Shown: piece by piece, positions 24,963 to 38,288 of the stretch
Numbering within the stretch: the stretch's first letter is position 1
Layout: every line of letters starts with the position of its first letter
Assembly: GCA_029204225.1 (NCBI GenBank)
Contig: CM055094.1
Coordinates: 16,846,394 to 16,910,393 of the forward strand
Direction: 5' to 3'
Length of the DNA: 64,000 nt
DNA from: Diphasiastrum complanatum
Taxonomy: Eukaryota; Streptophyta; Lycopodiopsida; Lycopodiales; Lycopodiaceae
Notes under the pieces: model-generated
Database searches by the model: none
What the model was told of the DNA's origin: nothing
The model's input: the letters and a program-made list of their open reading frames with translations, nothing else
Position numbers and translations under genes: made by a program

Positions 24963-25640
24963 GTGAGAGAAAAAAAAAAGCTCAAAAAGAAAACGAACAC
25001 AAAAAAGAAACGAACTCGATACTTGAACGAGAAACAAACTTGAACGGAATGTGTTCGTGCGCAGCGAAATGAGCTATATTACTTCTTTCCTTAGCATGAC
25101 TATGCCTATCAGAAACGAACAAAACTTTAGTGATATAAATTACGGTTGTTTTGATTACGTAGCCAAACATTAACAAAACACTAGAAGAATAATTTGTCGT
25201 GAATAGCTAGACAAATTATTAGTTGCGAATGATTTGCGAAAGAGCTAGACTGAGCTCGACTAATAATCAGTCGTGAATGATTCGCGAAAGGCAAGACTAA
25301 ATATTAGTTGTCAACAACTAGACTAATAATAACTCGCTAAGAACAAATTTTTAGAATGAGCAACAAGAAAGTCAGATAGAATTATAAGTAAGCATAGCCA
25401 TATTGGCACAAATCTGAACGCAGAACAAAGAGCTGTTATCAGATTAAGTATAGCAAAATATACATGTCAATAATGTGGTAGTGCACAAGACAATAGCAGA
25501 CAAAACCGCGTGTTCTACAAAGCTAATTCAATCTGTAAAAGAGAACGAACCTATTATTGACAATAAAGAATCAATGCACAAGGCATCTACTTCGTCTACC
25601 TCTAATAAACTTCTGATGCTATTATCTTACACACACACTT

Positions 25641-25755
<115 letters not shown>

Positions 25756-27620
25756 ACACAAGTGATAATCAATATATACACAATGTTACATGTGTGCAGA
25801 TGAAGAAAGTACAAAGTGGATGTGCTGTTTGTAGGAGATCGTGGATGGCTGTTGTCATTGTCAAATCCATTAGCACAGTTGCATGGGATGAGCGTGAAAA
25901 GGCCCGTGACGTCAGCTTTTGTTGAGATGAACGTTGGTGAAGATTTCATCTTTTCTTCGCCTGTGAGAATTTACTTGTATTTATGCAGAAGTCGCGTTTT
26001 ATTCGTCTGTCTTATGTTGCATGTAAATATGCAAACTGTGCAACAACGTGAGTAAAATTGCAACATGAATGGAGGCACATTAAAATGGGATTTAGGGGAG
26101 TAGAGGAGATAAATCCAACAAAAATGTAGATCTCGGGATGTTCCATGTACACTTCCTCCTCAATATCACCATTCAGGAATGCATTTGTAATGTCCATTTG
26201 CCATAGATCCCATCCAAAAAGAGTAGCAAGAGAGATGATGATCTGAATGCTTACCATCTTTGCCATGGGTGCACAGGTTTCATCATAGTCAATACCATGT
26301 TCTTGTGCATATCTGTTGGCCACCAACCTTGCCTTATGCTTATTGATAGATCCATCTTGGTTAGTATTCATCCTGAAGACCCATTTGCATCTAGTAGCTT
26401 TCTTGTCCTTAGGTAACTTCACCAATCTCCATGTATTGTTCTTCATGAGAGCTTGATACTCAAGATCCATTGCTTGGATCCACTCCTCTTTGTTCCTTGC
26501 TTCATCTACACATGTAGGTTTGTCAAAAGAGGTTAGAAAAGCAAAGTTTGTTCCAACAACTATTTTCTTACCTTTCTCATCATATGTGAGCCTTGGAGGT
26601 GTTTGTTTTTCCCTTGATGTTCTCCTTGGCTTTTGACTTGATGAAGGTCCTTCATCATCACCATCTAAAGTAGGATCCATAATATCAACATCAAGATTGT
26701 TAGATCCATCCACACCATCATTACTTGAAGACACTTTTGGAATGTTCCCCTCATAAAAAATGACATCTCTACCAATAATCACCTTATTAGTAGTAGGAAT
26801 GTAAACCTTGTAGGCTTTACTCACCTCACTATATCCAACAATGATGGATCCTCCTTTGTCCTATCATCAAGAGTTATATTGACACAGCAAGTGCATCCAA
26901 AAGTTCTAAAAAACTTGACACTCAGCCTCCTCTTGAATAGAAAGTTAGCACACAACAAGGCATGGTTTAGAAAGATTTGCACTTAACCTCATAGCTTTGG
27001 CACCTTCACATAAGGTCCTATTCTTCCTCTCGGCCACTCCATTTTGTTGAGGTGTCCTTGGAGTTGTGTACTCCCTCTTAATCTCATGCTCATCACGAAA
27101 GGCCTTGAACTTGGTTGAGATGTACTCACCACCATTGTCACTCCACAAGCACTTGATATTTGTGGAAAATTGGTTCTCCTTTGCAATCTTGAACCTCACA
27201 AAGACATCATACACTTCATCTTTGCTCTTTAATATATATACCCGACAATATATACTAAAATAATCAATGAAAGTTACATACATCTTAGCTCCACTATTAA
27301 TAATTGTAGTAATTCCATGAATATCTGAATGTACAACTTGAAAAGGCTTTGTAGATCTAGTATAAGGTAGTCTATGTGACTTTGACAAAGCACAAGACTC
27401 ACAAACATGATTATTGTGTATGCAAGTCAATTTTCGCCTTGTCTTTGAACATTTGTAAAACATTACTTCATGATTGAGTTGGTCCAGTATCTCTAACCCA
27501 CCCCTAATAATTGTCTCTTTTTGTAGAACCTCAACAAGGATTACATTCACCTTCATCTTCATTACAAAAAGAAATTTTGCCAGTAATAATTTAGTTTATG
27601 TTTGCCATGGCATTGTCCAC

Positions 27621-28264
27621 ATCAAGAGCCTTAATACTCAATGCATGTACCCAAGAGTCTTAATAGTAACTACCCATAAATCCAAGAAGATTAATAAAGT
27701 GTATGATCAATTTGGTTAGCAACTAACTATCCACCCTATGGAATTTTTTAATCTATACACCCATGCCAAGAATTTACATATATATTAAATAATTGCAAAT
27801 TATTTCTATTGTCATACTTAACAAGAAATTCACAATTAAATTTAAATAATGTAAAATGGCTTGTGATTTTAACATTCTATGAAATCGAAATAGTATCGCC
27901 AAATCTACTAGCATACTTCGAATACCCACGATGCAATCTATGAAAATCATCACACCATACTTTTGATAAGAATTTATCAGACAACCATCAACACTTTGTT
28001 AGATCCATAAGTTGGATAAAATATTGACAACAAAATTACCTAAAGAGAAAAGTTAATTTCTTCTCCACAAATTATTCCTAAGTACATTTGCCAAGCTTTT
28101 TACGTTTACTGATTCTCTCATATACTTTGTCCCAACATTTACGAACTTATGATATTTGTGCTCAATTCATAGTTCTTCATTTACATGCATTTACTTCCTA
28201 CTATCATCTTTGAGTTATATACAAGTAAAATCATCTCCAAAGACCATGCACATATTGCTTTGAA
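27621..28264. other. Unassigned AT-rich sequence
   Basis: Follows the last recognisable integrase of copia B. The missing gag and 5' LTR of B would be expected here, but I recognise neither. Confidence 0.35.
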
Positions 28265-29790
28265 ACACACAACTTAGAGTGGAGGTTTTGTGATGTGGTC
28301 TAACTTCAATGGAGGTTTAAGTGTCTCCTTCCACCCCATGTCATTGGGTAGATAATATTTGTTGTTTCCCCTTGAGCCCACATTGCCTCCACACACAAAA
28401 TTCATAGTTGAGATTTGAGATTATGGAATCTTCCATTGCGTTTCTAGTGCAATTTTGCCAAAGGAGTTGGCTAACTTACAAGTGTTAAGCCCCGTGAGAG
28501 TCTCTATGGTTCAACTTTGATCATGTTTGAATGTCTCCTGTCAAAGGTTGATGTCTTTGGGCACATAGTATGAAGTGCTCCCCCTTTAGTCCATTGCTTC
28601 AGGCAGAAAATTCACTTATAGATGTCTAGCAACCTTTAGGGTCATTCCAAGATGGGATTAATGTGTAGGAAATTTCTTTTCTTCTATCGATTGAGAGAGT
28701 CCATTTTGTCCTTTCCCAATTTCATGTTCCATTTCAGCACTACTTGGAGGTGCCATGTTGGGGAGCTTGTAACAGGTTGACAAAGGCAGTTTGAAATCTC
28801 CCATTACGTGTGATGACCTTCTACCTCAATTGCTAATTTTGGCATCTTCTATGTTTGATCCCATCATTTTTGTACACATTGCGGTGTGGTGCACCAATGT
28901 ACCCTTTCATGCACAATGAATTTGTGCCCCCCATTCTCAAGTGGAGCCCATATATTTTGGTTGGGAGGTTTCTCATAATGTTATAGGCATGAATCTTCTA
29001 CATGTGGAATGTCCACTTGATTTAAGTGCTTAAAAAAATGGCTAAGATTCAAACCCCCAACATGGATACATCATGTGAATAGATGCCATATGCCTTTGTT
29101 GTGCTACATTTTCAAATATTTGGTTGTGCCACTAAGCACCATAAGCGGCAGCATAAGCGAAAATGTTGTCTCGACACACATGACTCAATGTAGAGGTTTT
29201 GATATTCCAAAATTTCGTGTTGTGACTCTAGTGCCATCTTGCCAAAACAATGAGTTCACTTTCAAGTGTGGAGCCCCATAAAATTCTATGGTCTAATAAC
29301 TTTGATGAAGCAATTCTAAGTGTCTCTTGTCACTTATGTCATTTAGCACATAATATATTCTGTTTTCCCTTGAGCATGCTCCCAAACACACAACTACAGT
29401 CAAGATTTTGAGATTATGATTCCGTTGTGTCTCTATTGCTTCTTGTCAAAAGAATATGCTTATTTACAAGTGTTGAGCTCCTTGAGAGTCTCTATGGTTG
29501 AACTTTGATCAAGGTTTGAGTATGTCCTTCCACTCTAGCCCATGTCCTCGGGCACATTATATTTGCTAGTTCCCTTTGAGCCCAATGGTCAATGCATAAA
29601 ATTTGTTTACCTAACACCTTTGGTGTTGTTCCAAGATGGGGTTGGTGTGTAACAAATCTGCCTTCTCCTATTTCCAACTTACACCATTTCAAGGTGGCAA
29701 CTTGGAAGTGCCATGCAAGGAGCTCTTTAGATGTCATTTGGGAACACGTTGGTGAGCTATGCTTTTACCCTCCTCATGTGAAAGGCAATG
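28265..29790. repeat. Diverged direct repeats of unknown family
   Basis: A 600-bp unit at about 28270-28880 recurs at about 29160-29790. Shared blocks include GAGAGTCTCTATGGTT.AACTTTGATCA, ACAAGTGTT.AGC, GGGCACAT and TTCCAAGATGGG. Within each unit a shorter version of the same motif series (about 200 bp) is also seen (28.27 versus 28.42 kb; 29.16 versus 29.41 kb). No coding content. Confidence 0.6.
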
Positions 29791-30460
29791 CAAAGATGAG
29801 TGGGGCCATACTTGGAAGTTGAAGACTATAGTTCCCTTTTGAGATGATGGGCATCATTTCTTAATATTTCAAGTGAAACAATAGTTTATATTGTGCATTT
29901 CAAATGAAATATCCCAAGAGTTCTTTGATGTACAAAGTTGTTATGTGGTGATGGCTTCTCACATAAAGTGAAGGTATACATTCAACTTTCTAAGAGGAAT
30001 GGTAAAATTCAAAAATTGCAAAATTTTAGTAGCTATCTATCATTCTATGAAAGGCAAGAGGCCATTGAGGGGCATTGTCACTTGCAAATCCCAAGTTGCA
30101 TTGCAACCATGAGAAACTAAGGACATTTAGAGATGAAACTCACTTTAGAGGTAATGACTGCAAATCCCCCCCTTTGGGAATTAGGAGATGAATCTAAAAA
30201 GTGAAGCCCACAATCCCCTTCTTTGGGGCACACAAATGCAGGTCATGAGTCATGACCTTTATTGTAAGAAACCTATCACTAAAATAGGGTTAAATAAATG
30301 CATCTTACAAATCTAAAATATGCAATGATCATAAATCAAAAGACAAAAAACGCATCTTGCAAATGTGTAAAATGCATTTATTATAGACAAAAAGTGCAAA
30401 AATAATCAAAATTTTTCATTAAAAAAAAACATGTTTTAGTTAACATTCTTTTAACCATCC
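29791..30460. other. Intergenic sequence upstream of the protease gene
   Basis: AT-rich. A small duplication (GCATCTTACAAATCTAAAATATGCA near 30300 and a variant near 30350) is visible. No gene was recognised. Confidence 0.4.
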
Positions 30461-30466
30461 GTGTAA

Positions 30467-30529
30467 TGAGGCCCCGCAAGGGCGGCAAACCCTTGGCCCT
30501 TGGTCGGCTTCTTGTGCTCGGGGGCCTCA
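30467..30529. repeat. GC-rich hairpin island 2
   Basis: TGAGGCCCC at 30467-30475 pairs perfectly with GGGGCCTCA at 30521-30529, and an inner AAGGG/CCCTT stem lies inside. GC-rich composition contrasts with the flanks. On the complementary strand it is followed by AAACATG, a nine-base T-run and AAATTTTGA. It ends about 100 bp before the protease start codon. Confidence 0.65.
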
Positions 30530-30546
30530 CAAGGGGGAGTCCTCCC

Positions 30547-30558
30547 TTATACATAAAA
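30547..30558 (+). promoter_or_regulatory. Possible TATA element of the protease gene
   Basis: TTATACATAAAA lies about 25-35 bp before the CT-rich tract that probably belongs to the 5' leader. The match to TATAWA is imperfect. Confidence 0.25.
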
Positions 30559-30581
30559 GAGTGCATTGGCGCGCGCACACA

Positions 30582-30583
<2 letters not shown>

Positions 30584-30616
<33 letters not shown>
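30584..30616. repeat. (CT)n tract in presumed 5' leader
   Basis: 33 bp of CT repeats, 17 bp before the protease ATG. CT-rich leaders are common in plant genes. Confidence 0.85.
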
Positions 30617-30620
<4 letters not shown>

Positions 30621-30632
30621 GATTTGGAAGTT

Positions 30633-32033
30633 ATGGGGAGTACCAAGTTTGAGGTAGCATGGAGTTTCTTGCCACTTCTCCATTGGATCCAAGTCATACT
30701 TGTATTCATTATTGCCATCCTAGTTGCCCATGTTGTATGCCACCCTTCTTCTTCTATGACTGGTATTGGCTTTGAACTGTTTAGCCAACATCATCGTAAA
30801 TTAGTGAGCTTAGGATTGTTGGAGGAGGATGAATATGCGAGAATGGCTACAGTGATTAAGCTAAGCCACAAGAGATTTAATCAGCTTGCTATCAGAATTG
30901 CAGCTTCTACAGGGAATCCGTCATCAAAGGATGTGTTATCAGCTGTACGAGAATATAGTGGAGATTATGTCATGGTGGTGCAGCTGGGAACACCAACTAG
31001 AGAACTTGCTCTCGTGATGGACACTGGAAGCGCTGCAGTTTGGGTTGCATGCGCTGCCGGATTACTACATCCAAGTCTGCCTTTCTTCGATCCGCAAAAG
31101 TCGTCAAGCCATAGCAATGTTCCTTGCCCATCTTCAAAATGTCAGGAGCTGACTGGGACTACCGCTGAAAATTGCTCAAATCGCATGTGTGAATTTGTTT
31201 TTGGATATGCAGGTAACACGAGTGTAGGTGGCATCTTTGCTACGGAAACTCTCACCCTGAATGGCTTGAGTAACATGCCTAAACAGTTCAATAGTTTTAC
31301 CTTCGGCTGTGCACAGACAATAAATGATAAAACATTTCAAGGTATTGCTGGCATGAGTGTAGATGCCCGTTCTTTACCTTCGCAGCTAGCTAAGGATAAT
31401 GTTACAAACAAGTTTTCCTACTGTTTGGTACCATCTGCATCCGCTGCTAAGGTCACCAGCACTTTGATCATCGGGGATGCTGCTGGCCTGAGCGGCACTG
31501 GAGTGCAAACAACTCCCTTAGTCCAGGGCAAAAGCAACACGTATTACTACGTGAATTTGCAAGCAATTAGCATTGGGAGTATCAATGTAACATTGCCTAC
31601 CTATCCCAATTCTTCCCTGGGAGGTACCGTCTTCGACTCAGGCACCACTCTAACGTATATTAACGCTGTTGCGTATCCTCACATAGAAACCGCATTCTTA
31701 CGAGGCATTTCCCATCTCCCTCGTGTGACCGTTCAAGGTCTGAATCTTTGTTTTGACATATCTAAACAACAAAATTATCACGTTCCACCGGTGGTCTTCC
31801 ATTTCGAAAATGCTGACATGATTCTGGCAAAAGATAACTTCATGTTTGAGTTTGAAAAAAACACCGTTTGTTGGGCTCTAATGCCTAGCTTTGCACCATA
31901 TCAGGACTTAAGTATTGTTGGGAATATTAACCAACAGAACTTTAGAATTCTTTACAACAATGAGGAAAAAGAGATATCCTTCGTTCGACATGAATGCGAT
32001 GCAAGCGCCAGTCGCTCCTCCTCAACGCCGTGA
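30633..32033 (+). CDS. Aspartic protease, A1 family, nepenthesin/CDR1-like
   Basis: A 466-residue intronless protein, a usual length for the family. The ATG at 30633 is the first after the CT tract; upstream codons in this frame are only repeat translation. Residues 18-36 are a hydrophobic signal peptide or anchor (WIQVILVFIIAILVAHVVC), then a pro-region. The catalytic domain begins near residue 111 (DYVMVVQLGTP). Catalytic motifs are DTGS at 130-133 and DSGTT at 335-339, and the flap tyrosine is probably in GYAGNTSVGG near 192. The C-terminal IVGNINQQNFRILY matches plant A1B proteases. These enzymes act in the secretory pathway, apoplast or vacuole. The usual Cys cluster just after the first aspartate is reduced (VACAAGLLHPSLPFFDP), so disulphides differ from classic nepenthesins. 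Several N-glycosylation sequons are present. Substrate unknown. No breaks seen. Confidence 0.93.
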   Translation: MGSTKFEVAWSFLPLLHWIQVILVFIIAILVAHVVCHPSSSMTGIGFELFSQHHRKLVSLGLLEEDEYARMATVIKLSHKRFNQLAIRIAASTGNPSSKDVLSAVREYSGDYVMVVQLGTPTRELALVMDTGSAAVWVACAAGLLHPSLPFFDPQKSSSHSNVPCPSSKCQELTGTTAENCSNRMCEFVFGYAGNTSVGGIFATETLTLNGLSNMPKQFNSFTFGCAQTINDKTFQGIAGMSVDARSLPSQLAKDNVTNKFSYCLVPSASAAKVTSTLIIGDAAGLSGTGVQTTPLVQGKSNTYYYVNLQAISIGSINVTLPTYPNSSLGGTVFDSGTTLTYINAVAYPHIETAFLRGISHLPRVTVQGLNLCFDISKQQNYHVPPVVFHFENADMILAKDNFMFEFEKNTVCWALMPSFAPYQDLSIVGNINQQNFRILYNNEEKEISFVRHECDASASRSSSTP

Positions 32034-32143
32034 TACCCATTGTTCTTGCTAGTTGCATGATCAAGAACTTTTGCTTTCTCTGTCTAAGTATTTCCTCACA
32101 GCAACCATGGCCAAGTTACTACTTGCGTGCTTGCTTTGAAGTT

Positions 32144-32167
32144 AATAAAAGCGATGCTATCAATAAA
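32144..32167 (+). promoter_or_regulatory. Poly(A) signals of the protease gene
   Basis: AATAAA at 32144-32149 and again at 32162-32167, about 110-135 bp past the stop codon, in a suitable place for 3'-end formation. Confidence 0.6.
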
Positions 32168-32874
32168 ACTTCGGAGTTTAATTACGAGTAATATGATCGT
32201 GTTACATGACTTGCTTCTTTGTTATAATGTTTTCTGTGGTTGTGTAGGCCGAGAATGTGAAGTCGTTAAAGTAGAAGTAAAGTAGTGCATGAGATGTAGA
32301 ATGTAGCATAATGTATCTTGCATTGCTGCTGCAACGCTTGATCTGATTGCTAAAATCAGAATCTCTGGCAGCATCTAGACTAGTTTCAGCTGATGTAGTA
32401 GAAGTCAGGATTTTAGATTGAATGTAGCACTGAAATTCAAAAGAATGAAGTGTTTGAAATTCCAAAGGTCACGAAAGATTTCATTTGAAACATGTATGTA
32501 CAAACATACATATATACATATGTAAAAACATCATGCAACTTTGTGTGTATATACATATGATACTGGTGGGAGGATTCAATTATGCCTTCAAATTAGATAT
32601 TGCATGCTCAGATGAATGTTTGAGGCAAACAATTGCACTCTGTTACAAGAAATGACTAGTTTGTAGTGCATTCTTACTCTAATGAGTTTTAATCTAGTCA
32701 TAACATGTACATATTGAAGATAAAATGTCCTTAATAAGTGGTGGCTAGTGAGGAGTTCTACTTGAGGCGAGAATTTATACTCCAGTTAGTCCCATAAATG
32801 GAATTATGAATGATTTTCAAAAAAAAAAAAAACCCATTCCACTCAAATCAATTGATAGATCAATCAATCAATCA

Positions 32875-32876
<2 letters not shown>

Positions 32877-32946
<70 letters not shown>
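32877..32946. repeat. (TC)n microsatellite
   Basis: About 70 bp of perfect TC, preceded by an A-run at 32819-32832. Confidence 0.95.
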
Positions 32947-32949
<3 letters not shown>

Positions 32950-35169
32950 CATGGATAATACCTAACTTTAACCCACTTTGCATTGCCGTTACAAGACTCT
33001 TTCCAGACAGAGCTAGGATTACCTAGAGGTCTCACCCTTGACACACTTTTATTACAATACCCCTTCTAGTTTCAAGGTTTACTTTAGATTGTGAAGATTG
33101 ATTCAAGACCATCCTATGGACGAGATCAAATACTTTCTTCACAAGTCACCTTGTGGCTAGCTCTACACAACCTTATCCTTCAACGTAAAGGAGATTCTAG
33201 TGGTTACAAGACTACCACTCTTCCTCTTCTTCTTCTTCTTCCTCCCTTGGCTATGTCACTCTTGGTAAAGGAAGCTTGCACATCCAGCGCCCATTCATAT
33301 GATAATGGACAGCAATTTACCACTAGTTCGGTGAGTGTCTTATTGCTACTTTCCTTTCTCATACGATTCTTGAAGCATTTGTAAGCTTAGACTTTCACTT
33401 TGTTCACCATTTCTATAGTGATTTTGGGCATCCATTTTGCTATTACTTTTTGCATAAAGTAGTATGTTTGACCACCGCTGGATTATAGCCTCCAAACGGC
33501 TATTGATTTACATTTCTTTCACAAGTAATAGCTTTGCCATAATGCGACTGGTTGCTGAGGTTTTTTTTTAATACATTAGATATTTGTTTCAGCATTGAAC
33601 TGCTTCAATATGCTTCAAAACTGTGTTTTTTCACAAGTAAAGCATAGGTACTGTAACCGTTGTCTATTGAGGCATGATTGCTAAGTTATGGAGCATCTAC
33701 AACGATGCATATCCCCCACTGCAATACTCTGGGTGTCAACATATAACTGTGAATTTTTTTACACAAGGATTGCAACCACTTGAATGTGGTTCATAGCTGG
33801 TTGGACAACGATGAACTAGCTACCATTCATTCACGCTATATGATGTTCATCTATCATAAATTCATAGACATAAGTATGGGTTTTTTACATAACAATTCGT
33901 GTTAGATCTATGTTCTTCTCAGCTAGATTCTTACCATACCTTGGGCACTTGAACTGTTGACATTGTTCTTCGTGTTATGCACGAGTTTCAGACATTGCTG
34001 GTTCTAAGTACGAATGCAAGAGGCTTTTGCCGCTTCATTAATGTATTAACGACAGCAGTAAGGAATGCAATACTTGTAATCTATCATAATGTATAGAATT
34101 CGTTCTCAGACACACAAATAGGCTTTGAAATACAAAGCAAATATATGGTGCAAGGTTTGACACTTTTTTTTAGGACATTTGAATCTCGTTTTGAAACATA
34201 GAGTTGGATTTATTATAAACCGTGAATCGTAAGAAGATACACACTTGGTGGAAGAATCATGACTTTGTCACAAGAATCCTTCATGACATGTATTCATGTA
34301 TGAGCTCTAAACAAGTTCACTTAAAACACCGTTGCATATCAAATGAGTAATGTTGCAGATTACCTAAAATAGATTCTTGCTAAAATTTGGCACTTTTTGG
34401 TCTATTTTTAAAACATGTACATAATTTCTTATCCAAAAAAATTTAGAATCCTAAAATTCTTGATTGATTCATATTGTGTATAAAATTGTGAATAAATACA
34501 TTTTTAAACTTGCAATAATAGAAAACTAAAATTATTAGTATGAATTGAAACAACCTCCAAAATTAAAAACTCATAAAAATCTACTTAAGTTTAAAATTTT
34601 AACCCTTAACTCTTAGCACAATTTCAAATAATGGGATATCTAATTAATATTATTTACACTGAACATAAAGTTGTAAAATGAATTTGTCTTTTTTTTAATT
34701 TTATTCTTGTCAATTTAGATACTATATTTCAGTTTGATTGTATTTAGCACAATCATTTGAGGACCAAGTGAAAGAATATGTTCAGCACCCATATATAATG
34801 GGAAATGATAAAAAATTTAATATTTAATTCATCATAATTTATAGCATAATAAAATCTATATCATATATATTTTTCCAATTTAAATACATTTGCAATAATT
34901 CAAAACATATATTTTTTAAATTATAATTTCAACAATTAAAATATTAACAAACTGAAATTCTAATCAATACCATAATTATCAATAAATCACAGAGTGATAG
35001 AAAAGTATAATTAGTTTTGGTAGTTATATAGAATTAAAAACAAAAATAATATTAAAATATAATTGAGAAAACAAATAAATTCCATTATACAAAAAATACA
35101 CTCAAGATACAGACAAGTGACATTTCAAACATCTCATAATAATTCTCAATTGATTCTATATTCCGAATA
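32947..35169. other. Intergenic AT-rich sequence
   Basis: Short open frames only (for example 33091-33384, with no recognisable domain). From 33.4 to 35.17 kb the sequence is strongly AT-rich and I see no gene or named repeat. Confidence 0.5.
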
Positions 35170-35740
35170 AAGTTTATACATCCAGAATCTCCTCATCAGT
35201 ATGAGTTGGTCGAGGCTGACCATCCCCATCATGGTCACCGTCACCAACACGACCAACATCAGTATCTTCATCCTGGAGATAAGCAAAATCTCCGAGCTTC
35301 ATCTTTAAGAGGAGGTTGTGGGTCTGACGAGGCCACCTCCACTTTCTCGCTGTCGTGGGCGAAAGATGCTGCACCCACTTCAATGTCAGCATTCGACAGA
35401 TCGTCAATTGCCACAACCCTTTGCACAATGAATGTCGATTGAACAGAATCCTGCTTTCATAGTGCTCTCTTGCTTCCATTTCTTCCTTGATCTCGCTTAT
35501 TGCTCTCTCAAGAGTCATTGTAGGATCCTTTGCCAGCAAAGTCCGTGTGGTTTGGAAGGATCTTGGCAGGGCGCGTAATAGGTACGTCAGTTGTTTCTCC
35601 GATGAGACCATGTGTTTTGTGCTGAAAAAAAATCTAATAACAACAAAAGGATTAATTAAATTAACATATTTCATACCAAATCATGGTTTCATAACCATGT
35701 GTCTCGTCCTTTAATGCCTTTGCAACAACGACAACTTGAG
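35170..35740 (-). mobile_element. Copia gag fragment
   Basis: The minus strand encodes QLTYLLRALPRSFQTTRTLL and TLERAISEIKEEMEAR, which match the conserved middle of copia gag (UBN2-type). No LTR or pol adjoins. A broken scrap; family not assigned. Confidence 0.6.
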
Positions 35741-37257
35741 TAGTGGAATGAAAAAAAAAATTCTCCAGAGTGACGCAATTGTGATCTCCTTAAAAGACTT
35801 TACCACATTGAGAATCTATGCATATGTGAAACCTGAATCATCATAAGTACTTCCTCTCAGCCTGTATCCATAGGATATATCAACAATAAATAAAATATAT
35901 TCCTTTTTAGGCACAATTTGCACAATATCCTTCACATCGCATGTGAAGACGACCCAATGCCACACACAAAGAGAATCTCTAAGAGAGGTAAATGATTTGA
36001 GGAGCGGATCCACGACAAAACTCGCATCAATTAGACTTCACCTCTCCTTCTCCAAGTGGGCCAAATCCATATGAGCGAAAAAAATTCTCTGGAATAGGAA
36101 ACTTCAGGTACCGAGGATTCGCTCTTGATTTATGATAGCACCATAAGCTTGTCAATTTATGTACCCAAATACGAATTCGAGTTGCATAAATAATCACGAA
36201 CATGATATGTTATTTACAAGCGAGAAAAATCAAGCTCACAATATTCTTGAATGCAATATAGAATTGCTTCAAGGCCTCTTTAGAACTAGGCTGGAGATAG
36301 TCTGTCAGTACTTGCTCTCAAGAGGAGCAGTTTAGTCAAGTGTACCATTGTCAAGCTCTATATGAGTACGCGACCTTACAAACAACACTGGGACACAAGA
36401 TGCAAGCCTTTTTCAAGAGCATTTTCTTCCCCACAATATCCACATCATACAAATTATCATGTTCTGTGCACACGTCTTCTCAGGAAAAAAAATCAAGCCA
36501 AGCTTTCTTCATGCTACACTCTTAAGAAGCCATTGTACTCTTTATCAGAGGCAACAATCATCATAGTTTCTATCATACTACCAGAGCAATCATCCAGAGC
36601 AACCAATCATAGCAAATTACAGCCAATGGATTAGTAGGAGTGCTCTTATCAACCACATATAAGCATTCGCCATTGGTATCAAAGAAACAATATGTAAAGA
36701 CAACGGTCCATCGCACTTTTGCAATCATTACATACTGCAAAATGCGTGGAGTTATGCATGCATGCAAGGCTATGCTTCATCGCAGTAGCATAATGGAATT
36801 TCTACTCAAAAAGAAGCGCTAGCCAATGGCCAATTCCGCTACAGAGAGAGCACTGGCCAATGATTACTCATCAAACATAATCAGTGATATTTTTTGCCTA
36901 CATCTGGATCGCTGTCCAGCGCCAACCATAACTCAATCAGAGGTAGAAAAAAATACCTGTAAAGGTGCCCACTATTGCTCCTTGAGGCAGTGCTTGATTG
37001 CAAGAGTACCGAATCACAGTTTTGCAAGCCAAAACTTGCTACTACACAACGGTAATCACAACAAGTTGTAAGCATCCGTTCCTAATCGTAAAGCACAATA
37101 CACAACCTTCATTATCAGTGAGCTAGCATTCCTCACATCATTCTCACCTTAGGTTGCAGTATCGTTCACACGATTGCTCTTCCAATAGCATTCACGAGTT
37201 TTCCACTTCAATTGCAATCACTGTAAAGTAAAGCACCAGTAGAGCAGGACTGAAGGG

Positions 37258-37260
<3 letters not shown>
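35741..37260. other. Unassigned region, possible gene relic
   Basis: Minus-strand open stretches at 35816-36013, 36573-36767 and 36881-37075 have protein-like composition, and an ACAG/GTATTT junction near 36965 resembles a splice donor. They follow, in that orientation, a long CT tract (37350-37261), as in the two recognised genes. I cannot match any of them to a family. Confidence 0.2.

Positions 37261-37350
<90 letters not shown>
37261..37350. repeat. (AG)n microsatellite
   Basis: 90 bp of perfect AG. Confidence 0.95.
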
Positions 37351-37353
<3 letters not shown>

Positions 37354-37653
37354 GTGAATAGGGTTTTGTGATTTCCCTCTTTATAGAAACAGAGGACACT
37401 TAGGTGTACTAAGTGCAAATTGTTGCTCACCGTTAGATTGACTGTTCAAAATGTGCACAGATCTTGGCCATTGGAAAGACTAACAACTTTCCCACCATTT
37501 AAAAAAAAAAAAAAACTTTTTCTAATAAGTGGGGTCTTCTATCATAGTAAGACATTTTTTTCACCCCTACTAGTATATAAGGTTAGTACGCGACATTTGC
37601 ATTCTACAGAGGTTTGCGAAGCAAATAGAGTGATATGTGTACGTAACATAGCC

Positions 37654-37687
<34 letters not shown>

Positions 37688-38100
37688 AAGTAGGTGGTTT
37701 CTCTGAATTTGGTGTACTTTCGTCCAACTTTTTATCTAGACCTGCAGTTTTCTTCGTGTTTTTACACAGTTTGCATAACTACTTAGAAACGGCTCACAGT
37801 GTCAGCATTTTCGGGATTTTCTCTCACTTCAATTTTTTCGCAAAATGTCATATGCCTCAAACATCAAGAAAATAACTTTAGTGAAGACCTTCATATTTTT
37901 CACATGACAATCTACGTTCATTTCTGTAGAGTTACAATTTACGTTTAAATCTGCAGATGGACTGTTTACGATGAAAGCCACCGCCTTGCATTAATTAATC
38001 AGCAAGTATTTTATGAGAAGTCCTAACTGGATGGATGCCAACTCACTATGGCTCACTGGCCATTATGATCGACGACTTTATTAGCTATCCTACTATTGGA
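37351..38100. other. Unassigned sequence with short (GA)n
   Basis: Contains a 29-bp GA run at 37656-37684 and a T/A-rich stretch. The right part may be the U3 region of the LTR relic that follows. No gene seen. Confidence 0.4.
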
Positions 38101-38192
38101 CGTTGGCACATTTGCTTAGTATAAATAGCTGCTCATATTTCAAGATTAACATGCAACAGTGCGATCAAGAGATCAACAAATATTGAATAGTT

Positions 38193-38288
<96 letters not shown>

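Noticed and set aside
30561-30632. Longer protease frame beginning upstream of the ATG
   Set aside because: The added codons translate the CT microsatellite (Ser-Leu repeats) and start with GTG. The ATG at 30633 is followed directly by the hydrophobic signal segment.
33091-33384. 97-codon frame in the intergenic region
   Set aside because: No domain, partly CTT-repeat derived, no homolog I can recall.
36881-37260. Possible first exon of a RING-type gene (PQGAIVGTFTG before an AG/GTATTT donor)
   Set aside because: Only about eleven suggestive residues, no start codon context and no matching next exon.
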